DNA from: an uncultured Methanomassiliicoccales archaeon
GTDB lineage: Archaea; Thermoplasmatota; Thermoplasmata; Methanomassiliicoccales; Methanomethylophilaceae
DNA length: 64,000 nt
Reading direction: 5' to 3'
Assembly: GCA_949292635.1 (NCBI GenBank)
Contig: CASEZY010000007.1
Location: 1-64,000, forward strand
This document shows, piece after piece, positions 26,197-34,873 of the stretch. The position numbers were made by a program, and so were the translations under genes. The notes under the pieces are model-generated. The model was not told the DNA's origin. It saw only the letters and a list, made by a program, of their open reading frames with translations, and searched no databases. Numbering within the stretch: position 1 is the first letter of the stretch; each line of letters starts with the position of its first letter.

Positions 26197-27744
26197 TCAG
26201 AAGGAGAGTTTGGAGCAGACCAGCAGGATCATCATGGCCGCGGGGAGAACCAGGGAGACCTTGTAGGTGACCTCCACGGAGTCGAACCTGTCCGCCAGCA
26301 CGGCGGAGAAGCCGGACATGATGAAAGACAGCTCGCACAGGTAGATCGACACCATGGCGAATGTGCCGGGGATGTCAGCGCCGCCGGTGATGCCGGAGAT
26401 GGGTCCGAGCATCATGATGCTCATGCCCAGGACCAGGGGGGCGAACACGGCAGCGGTGCCGGTCATCATGTCGCTCAGGCTCCTGAGCTTGTTGGCGGTG
26501 GCCTTGCCCACGGCGTCCCTGTCCTGCAGCTGCTGTGCCAATGCGGTGGCCAGCCTTCCGGAGTCGCGGATGTCCCTGAGGGATGCGGAGTGCACGTCGC
26601 AGAGCATCTCGGCGATGGCGCCGGACACCGGGGAGACGCATCTCCTGACCGCTCCGGCCACGTCTCCCCTGCAGAGGACCAGCTCCCTGGAGAGCGCCTC
26701 GGAGATCCCGGTGCACTCCCTCCTGACCGCCAGGGCGGAGGTCAGGGCGGACTCGAAGTTCTCTCCGGCCACCAGCCTGTTGCCCAGGTCGAAGAGGGTG
26801 TCCTTGAGGCAGTTCTCCACCTTCCTCCTCTTCCTCTCGGCGGTGACGGAGGGGAGGACGGATGCCAGCACGATGGCCGCGGCGACGGTCACGGATATTG
26901 CCATGGCGTCGTTGGACCCGATGCCGTAGGAGGTGAGCAGCATGTTCACGGGTATTGCGGAAACGAACAGAGCCAGCCTCCACCAGCCGCCCTTGATCTG
27001 GGAGCCGGAGGATATGGGGTTCCTGCCGCGGATGGACAGCATGACCATCCCGACGCAGACGGGGATGGCGACGAGCACCAGGAACTCCACCAGGGTGTCG
27101 CTGACGGCCACGGAGGCTCCGAAGGTGCCGCCGATGCCCAGCAGGGGGACGATGGACAGCAGGATCATGGGGACCATGATGCCCAGAGCGAAGACGATCA
27201 TGCAGGGGCTCTGGAGCTTGGAGCTGTACTCCTCGCCGGCCTGCCTCAGGCCCTGGAGGGCGGCCTCGGTGGCCTCCTTCAGCATCCTGGACCCCTCGGC
27301 GCCCACGGCGTCGGAGGCGGAGACCACCATGTGCATGGCCCTCCTGTAGGGGGAGAGCTCCTGGGGCATGGAGGAAAGCATCCTGTGGAAGGCGTCCCTC
27401 ATGTCGGGGGAGACGCGGCTGTCCACGGCGGTGACGATGTCCCTGAAGATGGCCGCGCTGCGGGCGGGGCCCTTCTCCGCCACGTATCTGATGGCGGCGT
27501 CCAGGGATCCGCCGGCGGTGAGGACGGTGGACATCATGGACACGACGGACGGAGCCTCGTTGAGCATGGGGCCTACCTTGAAGGGGGATGCCCTCTCCTT
27601 CCCCTTCAGGTAGACGGCCAGGGGAAGCACCGCGAAGGCGGGTGCCGCCAGCCTGACCTTGTCGAGACCCAGGAACGCCGCCAATGCGGCGAAGGCCGCC
27701 GCGGCGATGGCGGCGGTGATGACTGCGGAGATCTTCGCGTTCAT
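26197..27744 (-). CDS. TadC/ArlJ-like membrane platform protein of a type IV pilus-like system
   Basis: 515 residues. Hydrophobic helices at both ends and in the middle (near 10-50, 200-260, 290-330 and 440-515) with two cytoplasmic T2SSF-type helical modules: SMMSTVLTAGGSLDAAIRYVAEKG and NRLVAGENFESALTSALAV each show the G-x-S/N-x-xxAL pattern. In archaeal pili this protein anchors the assembly ATPase, which is encoded immediately upstream. Starts three bases after the ATPase stop. Confidence 0.82.
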   Translation of the reverse strand: MNAKISAVITAAIAAAAFAALAAFLGLDKVRLAAPAFAVLPLAVYLKGKERASPFKVGPMLNEAPSVVSMMSTVLTAGGSLDAAIRYVAEKGPARSAAIFRDIVTAVDSRVSPDMRDAFHRMLSSMPQELSPYRRAMHMVVSASDAVGAEGSRMLKEATEAALQGLRQAGEEYSSKLQSPCMIVFALGIMVPMILLSIVPLLGIGGTFGASVAVSDTLVEFLVLVAIPVCVGMVMLSIRGRNPISSGSQIKGGWWRLALFVSAIPVNMLLTSYGIGSNDAMAISVTVAAAIVLASVLPSVTAERKRRKVENCLKDTLFDLGNRLVAGENFESALTSALAVRRECTGISEALSRELVLCRGDVAGAVRRCVSPVSGAIAEMLCDVHSASLRDIRDSGRLATALAQQLQDRDAVGKATANKLRSLSDMMTGTAAVFAPLVLGMSIMMLGPISGITGGADIPGTFAMVSIYLCELSFIMSGFSAVLADRFDSVEVTYKVSLVLPAAMMILLVCSKLSF

Positions 27745-27747
27745 CTC

Positions 27748-29592
27748 TCACACCCCCGCGGTCTCGGAGACCCTCCTCCTGAAGGACTCCACTATCCTGG
27801 CACTGTCCCTCTCGCCTGCGGCGAGCATGTTGGCCAGGTGGTCGTTTGCCATGACGATCCATCTCGGACCCAGCAGGTCCTCTCCGCGGGTGGCGGACAT
27901 CTCCGCCAGCATCCCGCGCATCTGTCCGCGGATGGAGATCTCGTCCCGCATGTCCTGGGGGGTGAGACCGGAAACGTCCATGATCCTCCTGATGGCGGGG
28001 GACTCGAACAGCCCGTCTCCCAGGACGTCGGCGAATTCTCCGGGGGTGTCGGTGGTGGACACCATCTCGGTGAGGGTGCGGTTCATGGCGAAGCCTCCCC
28101 TCTCCTTTACCATGCCCAAGGTCACCAGGAAGTCGGTGGCCATGAAGGCCTCTGGGCTGATGCCCATGTCGTGGACCACCCTCTCGTACACGCTCCTGGC
28201 GGAGTCTCCGTGCATGGTGCCCATGATGGAGCTGCCGGCCTTGCCGGTCCTCATGCTCTGGTAGAGGGTGCGGGCCTCGTCGCCTCTCACCTCTCCGAGG
28301 ACGATGGCGGACTCTCCCAGCCTCAGGGAGACCCTCAGAGCGTCGTCCGCCCTGGATTTGGCGTCGCCGCTCATCCTGTCGTCGATGAGCATGGTCTGCA
28401 CCTTGTAACCGAGGTCCCTCATGGCCCTGGCGGGGAGTTCCATGGTGTCCTCGATGGTCAGGATCCTCTGTGCCAGCGGGAACTCGAACATCAGTGCGGA
28501 CATCAGGGAGCTCTTCCCTGCGCCCCTGGCGCCGCAGACCATGATGGAGGACCTGTTGTCCACCAGGAAGGACAGCAGTCCGGCGGTGTCGGCGTCGATG
28601 GTGCCGTTGGCGATCAGCCTGGTCAGGGTCCAAGGGTTCACGGAGTGCTTCCTGATGGCAACTGAGTCGCCGTTGGGGCTCATGGGGTATCCAACCACGG
28701 TGGCCCTCGCCCTGCCGTCGTCCATGTCAGTCTCCAGAACGGGGCTGCTCTCGCAGTAGGGCAGGCCGGTGTCCTTCTTCAGACGGCTGATCAGGTTCCT
28801 GATCTCACCGTTCTCGGCGATGAGGTTGGTCCTGCACCTGACGTGGGAGGTGAACCCCTCGATGGTGTTCATGGTGATGTGGATGCGGTTCCTGTCACAG
28901 GGGGCGTCCACGTAGATGTCCTCGATCCTGGGGTCCGAGAGAAGTATGTCGAAGATGCCCAGTCCGAGCACGTACCTGTGCACAGCCTCGCAGAGGTCGT
29001 TGAGGGACCAGTTCACGTCGTCGGACTCCGGCCAGGTCCTGCAGATGCTTTCCCTGGCGGACAGCAGCACGGACTGGCGGTCCATCCTACCCCCGGTCTT
29101 CCTGTACTCGTCCCTCACTGCCTCCACGGTCTTGCCGATCACGTCGGTGAGCTCCGGGCCGTAGGAGTACTCCCTGGGGATCAGGTTGTACTCGATCTCC
29201 CCGTCGTCGGCGACGCCGATGGTGACCCTGCCCCCGGGCATGTCGTAGGTCTCCAGGACCTTCAGCCCGCCTCCGGTGCCCACGGTCCAGCAGTCGGCGA
29301 ACAGGGGTTTCCTCATGCCGATGCTGTCCGTCATGCTGCCGAATGCGGACAGCAGACCGGAGGGTGCGGGAACGTCTTCGTCCCTCTCCCTGTTGGTGAA
29401 CAGTCCGGAGAATCTCTCCTTCACGGAGGGGGTCTCGTCCACCTGGGAGAATGCGGGCGTCTCGTTGACCTGGGAGTAAGCGGGTACCTCGGACACCACA
29501 GGCGCGGATGCGCTTACGGTGACGCAGTCCATGGGCTCGATGCCCCTGGTGGTGGCTCCGCCGACCACGGTCTCGCGGATGATCCTGACCAT
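27748..29592 (-). CDS. type II/IV secretion or pilus assembly ATPase (TadA/ArlI/VirB11 type)
   Basis: 614 residues. A non-conserved N-terminus with a small repeat (PAYSQVNET, PAFSQVDET), a middle domain, then the secretion ATPase core: Walker A CGARGAGKSSLMS at about 354-366, Asp box TIEDTMELP, Walker B AIVLGEVRGDEA and His box GTMHGDSARSVYERV. Powers pilus assembly or secretion at the membrane. ATG follows GGAGGTGAGGAG and overlaps the upstream stop by one base. Its probable pilins are at 32.7-33.6 kb. Confidence 0.9.
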   Translation of the reverse strand: MVRIIRETVVGGATTRGIEPMDCVTVSASAPVVSEVPAYSQVNETPAFSQVDETPSVKERFSGLFTNRERDEDVPAPSGLLSAFGSMTDSIGMRKPLFADCWTVGTGGGLKVLETYDMPGGRVTIGVADDGEIEYNLIPREYSYGPELTDVIGKTVEAVRDEYRKTGGRMDRQSVLLSARESICRTWPESDDVNWSLNDLCEAVHRYVLGLGIFDILLSDPRIEDIYVDAPCDRNRIHITMNTIEGFTSHVRCRTNLIAENGEIRNLISRLKKDTGLPYCESSPVLETDMDDGRARATVVGYPMSPNGDSVAIRKHSVNPWTLTRLIANGTIDADTAGLLSFLVDNRSSIMVCGARGAGKSSLMSALMFEFPLAQRILTIEDTMELPARAMRDLGYKVQTMLIDDRMSGDAKSRADDALRVSLRLGESAIVLGEVRGDEARTLYQSMRTGKAGSSIMGTMHGDSARSVYERVVHDMGISPEAFMATDFLVTLGMVKERGGFAMNRTLTEMVSTTDTPGEFADVLGDGLFESPAIRRIMDVSGLTPQDMRDEISIRGQMRGMLAEMSATRGEDLLGPRWIVMANDHLANMLAAGERDSARIVESFRRRVSETAGV

Positions 29593-30104
29593 CACTCCTC
29601 ACCTCCGGCGAACACGGCCATCCTGGCGGACAGGTCCTCCAGGGCGGTGAGGATGTTCTCGAACATCCTGGCGGAGTCCGAGACGCAGATGCCGCAGACC
29701 TCGCTGCCCACGGGGATCTGGGAGGTCCTCTGCCTGAGGGCGTTGATGTCCAGGTCCGGGAAGGTGGGGATCTGGTCGGCGATGAGGTGGGAGAAGGACT
29801 TCCTGCACATCCTGCATTTCGCGCCCTTCCTGTCACCCAGGTCCGCGGTGACCATGGCGTAGACGGAGGCCAGGTCCCTGATGAGGGAGACTGCCTCGCC
29901 GTGGTAGGCGGTGTCGGTCGATGACCTGAGGAGGATGGAATCGATCTCCCCGGTCCCTTTCACGATGCCGCAGATGCATGCGGCACAGCGCCTGTCGGAG
30001 ATGTCGCTGTTGCCGTCGCATCCCCGGCAGTCTATGGTGAGCCTGCTGCCGTCGGTGACGGAGACGGGCCCTCCTCTCTTTCCGGCTCTCTTTAAGAATG
30101 CCAT
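29592..30104 (-). CDS. four-CxxC zinc-binding protein heading the pilus operon
   Basis: 170 residues with four cysteine knuckles: CRGCDG, CAACICG, CRMCRKSF and CGICVSD, suggesting two zinc sites, plus helices between them (HGEAVSLIRDLASVYAMVTADL). No named family. First gene of the operon and overlapping the ATPase start, so it likely works with the pilus machinery, for example as an adaptor or regulator; this is inferred from position only. Begins MAFLKRAGKRGG. Confidence 0.7.
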   Translation of the reverse strand: MAFLKRAGKRGGPVSVTDGSRLTIDCRGCDGNSDISDRRCAACICGIVKGTGEIDSILLRSSTDTAYHGEAVSLIRDLASVYAMVTADLGDRKGAKCRMCRKSFSHLIADQIPTFPDLDINALRQRTSQIPVGSEVCGICVSDSARMFENILTALEDLSARMAVFAGGEE

Positions 30105-30158
30105 GGAGAAGAGATTCGCGCGGCGCGTGCATATAAGGAGGAAAATAAGGTTAGCGGG

Positions 30159-30618
30159 TTAGCACCCTTCCAACGCCTCTTTCATGCTACGGACGTACTC
30201 GCCCACATGCTTCGGACAGTCCCTTCCGTATTGCGCCACCAGTTTGACGATGGCGGACCCGACGATGGCACCGTCGGAGAATCCGGCCATCCTCCTGGCC
30301 TGCTCCGGGGTGGATATGCCGAACCCGATGGCCGCCGGGATCGTCAGTCTCGAATGTCTCATCGCTGACGGTCATCACGCCGTCGGTGCAGGAGATCCCC
30401 AGCTCGGGGTCGTATCCCAGGAACGTGTAGCGGCCCCACCTGTCCGTCTCCGTCACGGATTCAAGGATGTAGCAGTGGTCGGAGACGTTCTTCAGTATCC
30501 GTAGCGCCTCGATGGGGGTGCAGATATCCGACAGAACCTCGCAGCATACCGGCATGGTCCTGTAGCCTTGGGCGGCGAATCTCTTTGCCTCCTCCAGTGT
30601 GGGCTTGGTATGGAGCAT
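30159..30618 (-). pseudogene. trp operon deletion scar: start of trpE joined to end of trpA
   Basis: Reading from the ATG, about 94 residues are clear anthranilate synthase I N-terminus (MLHTKPTLEEAKRFAAQGYR, CCEVLSDICTPIEALRILKN, DRWGRYTFLGYDPEL). At about base 30340-30350 homology switches, out of frame, to the C-terminus of tryptophan synthase alpha (IPAAIGFGISTPEQARRMAG, SDGAIVGSAIVKLV) ending TAA. Everything between (rest of trpE and intervening trp genes up to most of trpA) is missing, so a single large deletion is the simplest explanation. Neither part can function. Confidence 0.88.
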
Positions 30619-30646
30619 TGTTCCCTCGGCCCCGGTTTCCCCGAAT

Positions 30647-30658
30647 CCATATTTAATC
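30647..30658 (-). promoter_or_regulatory. TATA box of the former trp operon
   Basis: GATTAAATATGG on the minus strand, about 30-40 bases before the trpE remnant ATG, and 10 bases from the nearer operator repeat. The promoter appears intact despite loss of the operon. Confidence 0.55.
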
Positions 30659-30668
30659 GGTGGGGTTA

Positions 30669-30729
30669 TTGATGTACTATACTATACATTATGAAACTAT
30701 CAAAATGATTGATGTACAATAATATACAT
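30669..30729. promoter_or_regulatory. two 21-base direct repeats resembling TRP-box operators
   Basis: Copies at 30669-30689 and 30709-30729 differ at two bases and are exactly 40 bases apart (about four helical turns). Each begins TTGATGTAC and ends TATACAT, so each is a loose dyad of ATGTA...TACAT; the second contains TGTACA, the core recognised by the archaeal trp repressor TrpY in Methanothermobacter. They lie between the trpE remnant promoter and the promoter of the U32 peptidase gene. Confidence 0.6.
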
Positions 30730-30791
30730 GGTATGACCCGCTGTTCAGTACTATCACAGGCCGTGTGACGGTATCGCCGACGGAAGAACCA

Positions 30792-30801
30792 CTTATATAC
30801 G
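30792..30801 (+). promoter_or_regulatory. TATA box of the U32 peptidase gene
   Basis: CTTATATAC about 26 bases before the ATG, which would make the ATG the first transcribed bases: a leaderless message. Confidence 0.65.
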
Positions 30802-30820
30802 GGTCTGCGATGGGAAAGCC

Positions 30821-32710
30821 ATGGAGATACTGGCGCCGGCAGGCTCCCCCGAAGGATTGGTCGCAGCGATCGAGGCGGGAGCGGACGCTGTGTATCTGTC
30901 CGGGAAGACCTTCGGTGCCCGGGCATCCGCCAGGAACTTCTCCGATCAGGAGCTGGAAGGCGCGATATCCTACGCCCACGAACGGGGCGTCAAGGTGCAT
31001 GTGGCCGTCAACACCCTGGTGAAGGACAGCGAGATCGATGATGCCGTTTCCTTCGTGCAGTTCGTGAAGGACGCCGGGGCGGACGCCGTGATCATACAGG
31101 ATCTGGGTCTTCTCGATTCCATACGTCACATACCCATAGCGAAGCACGCCTCCACCCAGATGCAGATACACTCGCTGGAGGGTGTCAGGTGGTGTGCGGA
31201 GCACGGTCTCTCCAGGGCCATCCTCGCAAGGGAGCTGACCTTGGAGGAGATACGCGCGATAGCCTCGGAATCGCCCATAGAATTGGAGATGTTCGTCCAG
31301 GGGGCCATGTGCTACTGCATGTCCGGCGGCTGCCTGTTCTCATCCTTCGCGGGAGGACGCAGCGGCAACCGCGGCGAATGCGCCCAGCCCTGCAGGAAGA
31401 GGTACGACTCTCCCGAGGGCTCAGGATACCTGTTGAGCAACGCGGACCTGTACGCCATCGACCGTCTGAAGGAGCTGCAGGACATGGGCATAGCATCGGT
31501 GAAGATCGAGGGCCGCATGAGGAGCCCCGCCTACGCCTACCTGTCCACCAGGTCCTACGTGCTGGCACTCCGCTATCCAGAGAGTCCAGAGCTGGCACAT
31601 ACCACGGAACTGCTCAAGACGGTGTTCAACCGGGGATACTGCTCCGGATATCTGGACGGTGTCAAGGACCTCATCCAATCACAGTATCCGGACAATCGGG
31701 GCCAGTTCATAGCCAGGGTCAACATGAAGGGGCGCAGGTTCTCCACCGAGGGTCTGGGTCTCAACGTGGGCGACGGCATCTCCTTCTACAACGGCGACGA
31801 GAAGGCGGGAGGGTTCAAGGTCCGCATCATAGGAACGGATACAGTACCGTTCCCCATGGCCGACGGACAGTACGACCTGTACCGTACATACGATCCCAGG
31901 ATCGACGAGGTGAAGAACCTCATCGGCGATGTGCCCAAGCTCACCGGAGGCATAAAGCGCTGTTCCTGGCACAGAGAGATCCCGAAGGTCCCCAGGGCTC
32001 CTGCGAAGACGGAACTGTCGTTCTATGTGTCCTCGATGAAGGTGCTCGATGCGGTGCTTCCCTACGCGGACCGCATCTACTATGACGGTCCGGATTGGAG
32101 CGAGGCGTTGACCAAGGCCGGTGACAAGCTTGTCGTGAACCTTCCCCGCATGACCCCTTCCGAACCGGAGATCCCCGAGGGCGTGCCGGTGATGGTGCAC
32201 AACCCGGGTCAATACCGCAGGTACGACGACGGACGGAAGGTCTACTGCAGCCACGTCTGCAACATGACCAACTCCGCCTTCCCGCTACGCCCGTATCAGG
32301 CTACGGTCTCCGTGGAGTTGTCCAGGGAGGATGTCAGGGGACTGTGCTTCTCCTACCCCGGCAGGCTGGAGTGCATGGTCTTCGGCAGGATCGAGCTGAT
32401 GTACAGCCGCGACCCCAACCTGAAGGCGGGATCCATCACCGACGGCAGGGGATTCACCTTCCCCGTGTACCGCGACAAGGGCGGTTTCGTGCACATTCTG
32501 AACTCGTCGGACACCCTCCTCATCGACCGTGCGGACGAGCTGTCGCGCTGGGGGATGGATTCCTTCGGCATCGACGTGAGGAAGCGCCCCGCTTCGCTGG
32601 CACAGACCGTGGCCAAGGCATTCCGCAACAGGGATCCCAAGGACATCGAGACCGTCCGCAAGATGTGCGGCGGCACCGTCAATACGGGACGCTACCTCCG
32701 CGGACTATAG
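30821..32710 (+). CDS. peptidase U32-family protein (tRNA/rRNA hydroxylation type)
   Basis: 629 residues. Opens MEILAPAGSPEGLVAAIEAGADAVYL, the U32 start, followed by SQMQIHSLEG-type TIM barrel strands, the cysteine motif MCYCMSGGCLFSS, GNRGECAQPCRKRY (Fe-S-binding cysteines) and KIEGRMRSPAYAY. Relatives such as TrhP and RlhA hydroxylate tRNA or rRNA rather than cut proteins, so an RNA-modifying role is likelier than proteolysis. The C-terminal half (from about 380) repeats parts of the barrel and carries CSHVCNMTNS. Ends with TAG. Confidence 0.88.
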   Translation: MEILAPAGSPEGLVAAIEAGADAVYLSGKTFGARASARNFSDQELEGAISYAHERGVKVHVAVNTLVKDSEIDDAVSFVQFVKDAGADAVIIQDLGLLDSIRHIPIAKHASTQMQIHSLEGVRWCAEHGLSRAILARELTLEEIRAIASESPIELEMFVQGAMCYCMSGGCLFSSFAGGRSGNRGECAQPCRKRYDSPEGSGYLLSNADLYAIDRLKELQDMGIASVKIEGRMRSPAYAYLSTRSYVLALRYPESPELAHTTELLKTVFNRGYCSGYLDGVKDLIQSQYPDNRGQFIARVNMKGRRFSTEGLGLNVGDGISFYNGDEKAGGFKVRIIGTDTVPFPMADGQYDLYRTYDPRIDEVKNLIGDVPKLTGGIKRCSWHREIPKVPRAPAKTELSFYVSSMKVLDAVLPYADRIYYDGPDWSEALTKAGDKLVVNLPRMTPSEPEIPEGVPVMVHNPGQYRRYDDGRKVYCSHVCNMTNSAFPLRPYQATVSVELSREDVRGLCFSYPGRLECMVFGRIELMYSRDPNLKAGSITDGRGFTFPVYRDKGGFVHILNSSDTLLIDRADELSRWGMDSFGIDVRKRPASLAQTVAKAFRNRDPKDIETVRKMCGGTVNTGRYLRGL

Positions 32711-32761
32711 GCTAACCGTAGCTCTCCCCTTATAACGGGCCTGCGCACGCATTCCTTATAC

Positions 32762-33160
32762 ATGAGGCTCGACAAGAGAGGCGAGGCAGGCATCATGGAG
32801 GCGATGGTCGCCATGATGGTGGCCACCATAGCATTGACGGCTTTCCTCGGCGTGATGGTACTGACCGCCGCAGAGGAGAACGAACCCCAGATCTCCGTCT
32901 CATTCCTGGATGCCCTGAGCATCGAGGGCGGGGAGGTCGTGGGAATCGACGAGATCACCCTTCAGAACGAGTGCGCCAGGCGCGGATACCAGTCCATGGC
33001 GGTGAAGATCACCGCAAGGCTTCCCGCAGGTCCGGTGACTCTCGATGTTGGGGAGGCCATAGGCGACGGACCCATGGGATTCGCATCCGGGACAATGAAC
33101 ATCGTCTGCGACGACGGCACCACCGTGGTCGCCACCTATGAGGTGGTAGCATTCGCATGA
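32762..33160 (+). CDS. pilin-like secreted protein 1
   Basis: 132 residues. Basic start with RGEAGIMEAMVAMMVATIALTAFLGVMVL: a short charged leader, a Gly, then a Glu at the head of a long hydrophobic helix, resembling a class III/IV prepilin. The rest (about 35-132) is a small beta-rich head. ATG start; ends overlapping the next gene (ATGA). Probably a subunit or pseudopilin of the system whose ATPase and platform are encoded at 26-30 kb, though cleavage by a prepilin peptidase is not proven. Confidence 0.65.
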   Translation: MRLDKRGEAGIMEAMVAMMVATIALTAFLGVMVLTAAEENEPQISVSFLDALSIEGGEVVGIDEITLQNECARRGYQSMAVKITARLPAGPVTLDVGEAIGDGPMGFASGTMNIVCDDGTTVVATYEVVAFA

Positions 33161-33594
33161 ACCGCAAGGGCATGGTGTCCACCTTGGATGCGGTGATATT
33201 CGTCACCGTGCTATCGGTGGTGGCGTGTCTGGTTATCGGGGTCCCGCAGATACAGGACCACGGACCGGACGCAGGGGAGATATGCGATTCGATCTTCGAC
33301 TCCAAGCTCAGGGCGGGAGAGGTGATCGAGGGCGGGGGAGAGGCCGTCTACCCTATGCCCGAACTTGCGGCCATGGCGGTGAACTCCGGTCAGGACTCGT
33401 TCATCCGCGGATACATCGACGGCGTGATGTCCGATGTGCTCGGCGACCGCTATGTGTACCGCTTGGAGATGACCTATCTGGATTCCGGATTGGTGCTCGG
33501 AACCGACGCGGGATACGAGCCCGTGTCATCCTGCACCCGGGAATACGTTATCGTCGGGGACGGGGTGCTGACGGTCACCCTGACCGTCATGTGA
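33157..33594 (+). CDS. pilin-like secreted protein 2
   Basis: 145 residues. MNRKGMVSTLDAVIFVTVLSVVACLVIGV is a prepilin-like N-terminus (KG, then a hydrophobic helix), followed by a soluble domain with two later cysteines (ICDSIFDSK, SSCTREYVIV). Translationally coupled to the gene before it, so the two likely form a heteromeric pair. Its stop abuts the stop of the convergent phosphoglycerate mutase gene. Confidence 0.65.
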   Translation: MNRKGMVSTLDAVIFVTVLSVVACLVIGVPQIQDHGPDAGEICDSIFDSKLRAGEVIEGGGEAVYPMPELAAMAVNSGQDSFIRGYIDGVMSDVLGDRYVYRLEMTYLDSGLVLGTDAGYEPVSSCTREYVIVGDGVLTVTLTVM

Positions 33595-34830
33595 TCATGC
33601 GCCGAACTTCTCGGTGCGGTTGGCCATGTCCATCATTATGGGCAGTATGTCATGGCCGCGGATCCTTCCAAGGCGCCCCTTGGCACAGCCGGTCTCGCTG
33701 TACTCCTCGGCATCGTCGATGACGGTGCCGGGGGTGTATATGGTCAGCGGAACGGGGTCGGCGGAGTGGTCCCCGGTCTGACAGGGGGTGCTGTGGTCCG
33801 CCGTGAATGCGGTGACGGTATCCTCCGGAAGGTTCTCGCGGAAGTAGCCCGCCATCTCGTCCAGCTTCTTGACGATCTCGCTCTTGAGGATGGCATCCCC
33901 GTCGTGTCCGCAGACATCGGGGGCCTTGCAGTTCATCAGGACGAAGTCGTAGCTCTCCAGGGTCTTCAACGCCATCTTCGCCTTCATCATGAAGTCGGAG
34001 GTGACGCCTCCGTTGCACTCGGCGGGGAGGTCTATCACATCCAGTCCGCAGACCCCGCAGATGCCCTTGATCATGCCCACGCCTGCGACACAGGCGGCGG
34101 TGACGCCGTTGAGCTCGGTGAACGGCACGATGTCCGGGAACTTGCCGGCTCCTCTGGGAAGGAGCACGTTTGCCTCATGCAGTCCCTGCTCCCTCCTCCT
34201 GACGTTGACCGGGTGGTCCTTCAGGACCTCGTAGCTCTTCCTGACGAACTTGTTGACGATGTCGGCGGTCTTCTCCGCCTCCGGTATCTTGCCCTTGCAA
34301 ACGTGCACGGGTCCGAGGTCGTGGGGGTCGGCGTCGGTGACCTCGGAACTGAGTCCGGGGCCTCTGAGGATCAGGGCGGCCCTGTGCTCGGTGCCCTCCT
34401 TCACGATGCACTCGATGCCGTCGATGGTCAGTCCCTGCAATGCTTTTACGAGCTCGCAGGTGTCCGGCTCACCGATCCTGCCGGCGCGACGGTCGGTGAC
34501 GTTGAGGTTCCCGTCCACGGTGGAGAAGTTGCACCTGAAGGCCACGTCCCCCTGCTTGCCGATGAGCCCGATGCCGGCGGCTTCGAAAGGTCCTCTGCCG
34601 GTGTAGACCTCCAAGGGATCGTACCCGAGGATGGACAGGTGGGCGGTGTCGCTGCCTGGCCTCACGCCGGGGCGGATCACATCCACCACCCCGGCGGTGC
34701 CGTTGGCGGTGAACCAGTCCAGGTTGGGGGTGTCGGTGTGCTGCAGAGGGGTCCTCCCTCCGAGCTCCGCGCATCCTCTGTCTCCCAGTCCGTCCATGAC
34801 CACGATGATCATCTTCTTCTTGTCCACCAT
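33595..34830 (-). CDS. apgM: cofactor-independent phosphoglycerate mutase, archaeal type
   Basis: 411 residues of the alkaline phosphatase superfamily; interconverts 3- and 2-phosphoglycerate in glycolysis and gluconeogenesis. MIIVVMDGLGDRG supplies the first metal Asp, RPGSDTAHLSILGYDP the catalytic Ser, and VNCKAPD-type NCKAPDVCGHDGDA plus FTADHSTPC the remaining metal ligands. Full family length. Single gene between the pilin pair and an acyl-CoA ligase in the same orientation. Confidence 0.95.
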   Translation of the reverse strand: MVDKKKMIIVVMDGLGDRGCAELGGRTPLQHTDTPNLDWFTANGTAGVVDVIRPGVRPGSDTAHLSILGYDPLEVYTGRGPFEAAGIGLIGKQGDVAFRCNFSTVDGNLNVTDRRAGRIGEPDTCELVKALQGLTIDGIECIVKEGTEHRAALILRGPGLSSEVTDADPHDLGPVHVCKGKIPEAEKTADIVNKFVRKSYEVLKDHPVNVRRREQGLHEANVLLPRGAGKFPDIVPFTELNGVTAACVAGVGMIKGICGVCGLDVIDLPAECNGGVTSDFMMKAKMALKTLESYDFVLMNCKAPDVCGHDGDAILKSEIVKKLDEMAGYFRENLPEDTVTAFTADHSTPCQTGDHSADPVPLTIYTPGTVIDDAEEYSETGCAKGRLGRIRGHDILPIMMDMANRTEKFGA

Positions 34831-34873
34831 ATGTCCTTCTCCTCTGTCTTGTGGAATCTGTTGGTAAGGGGTT

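Noticed and set aside
26158-28665. 835-codon + strand open frame over the pilus operon
   Set aside because: Antisense shadow; composition is dominated by Gly, His, Asp and Val, and the minus strand carries clear ATPase and platform-protein genes.
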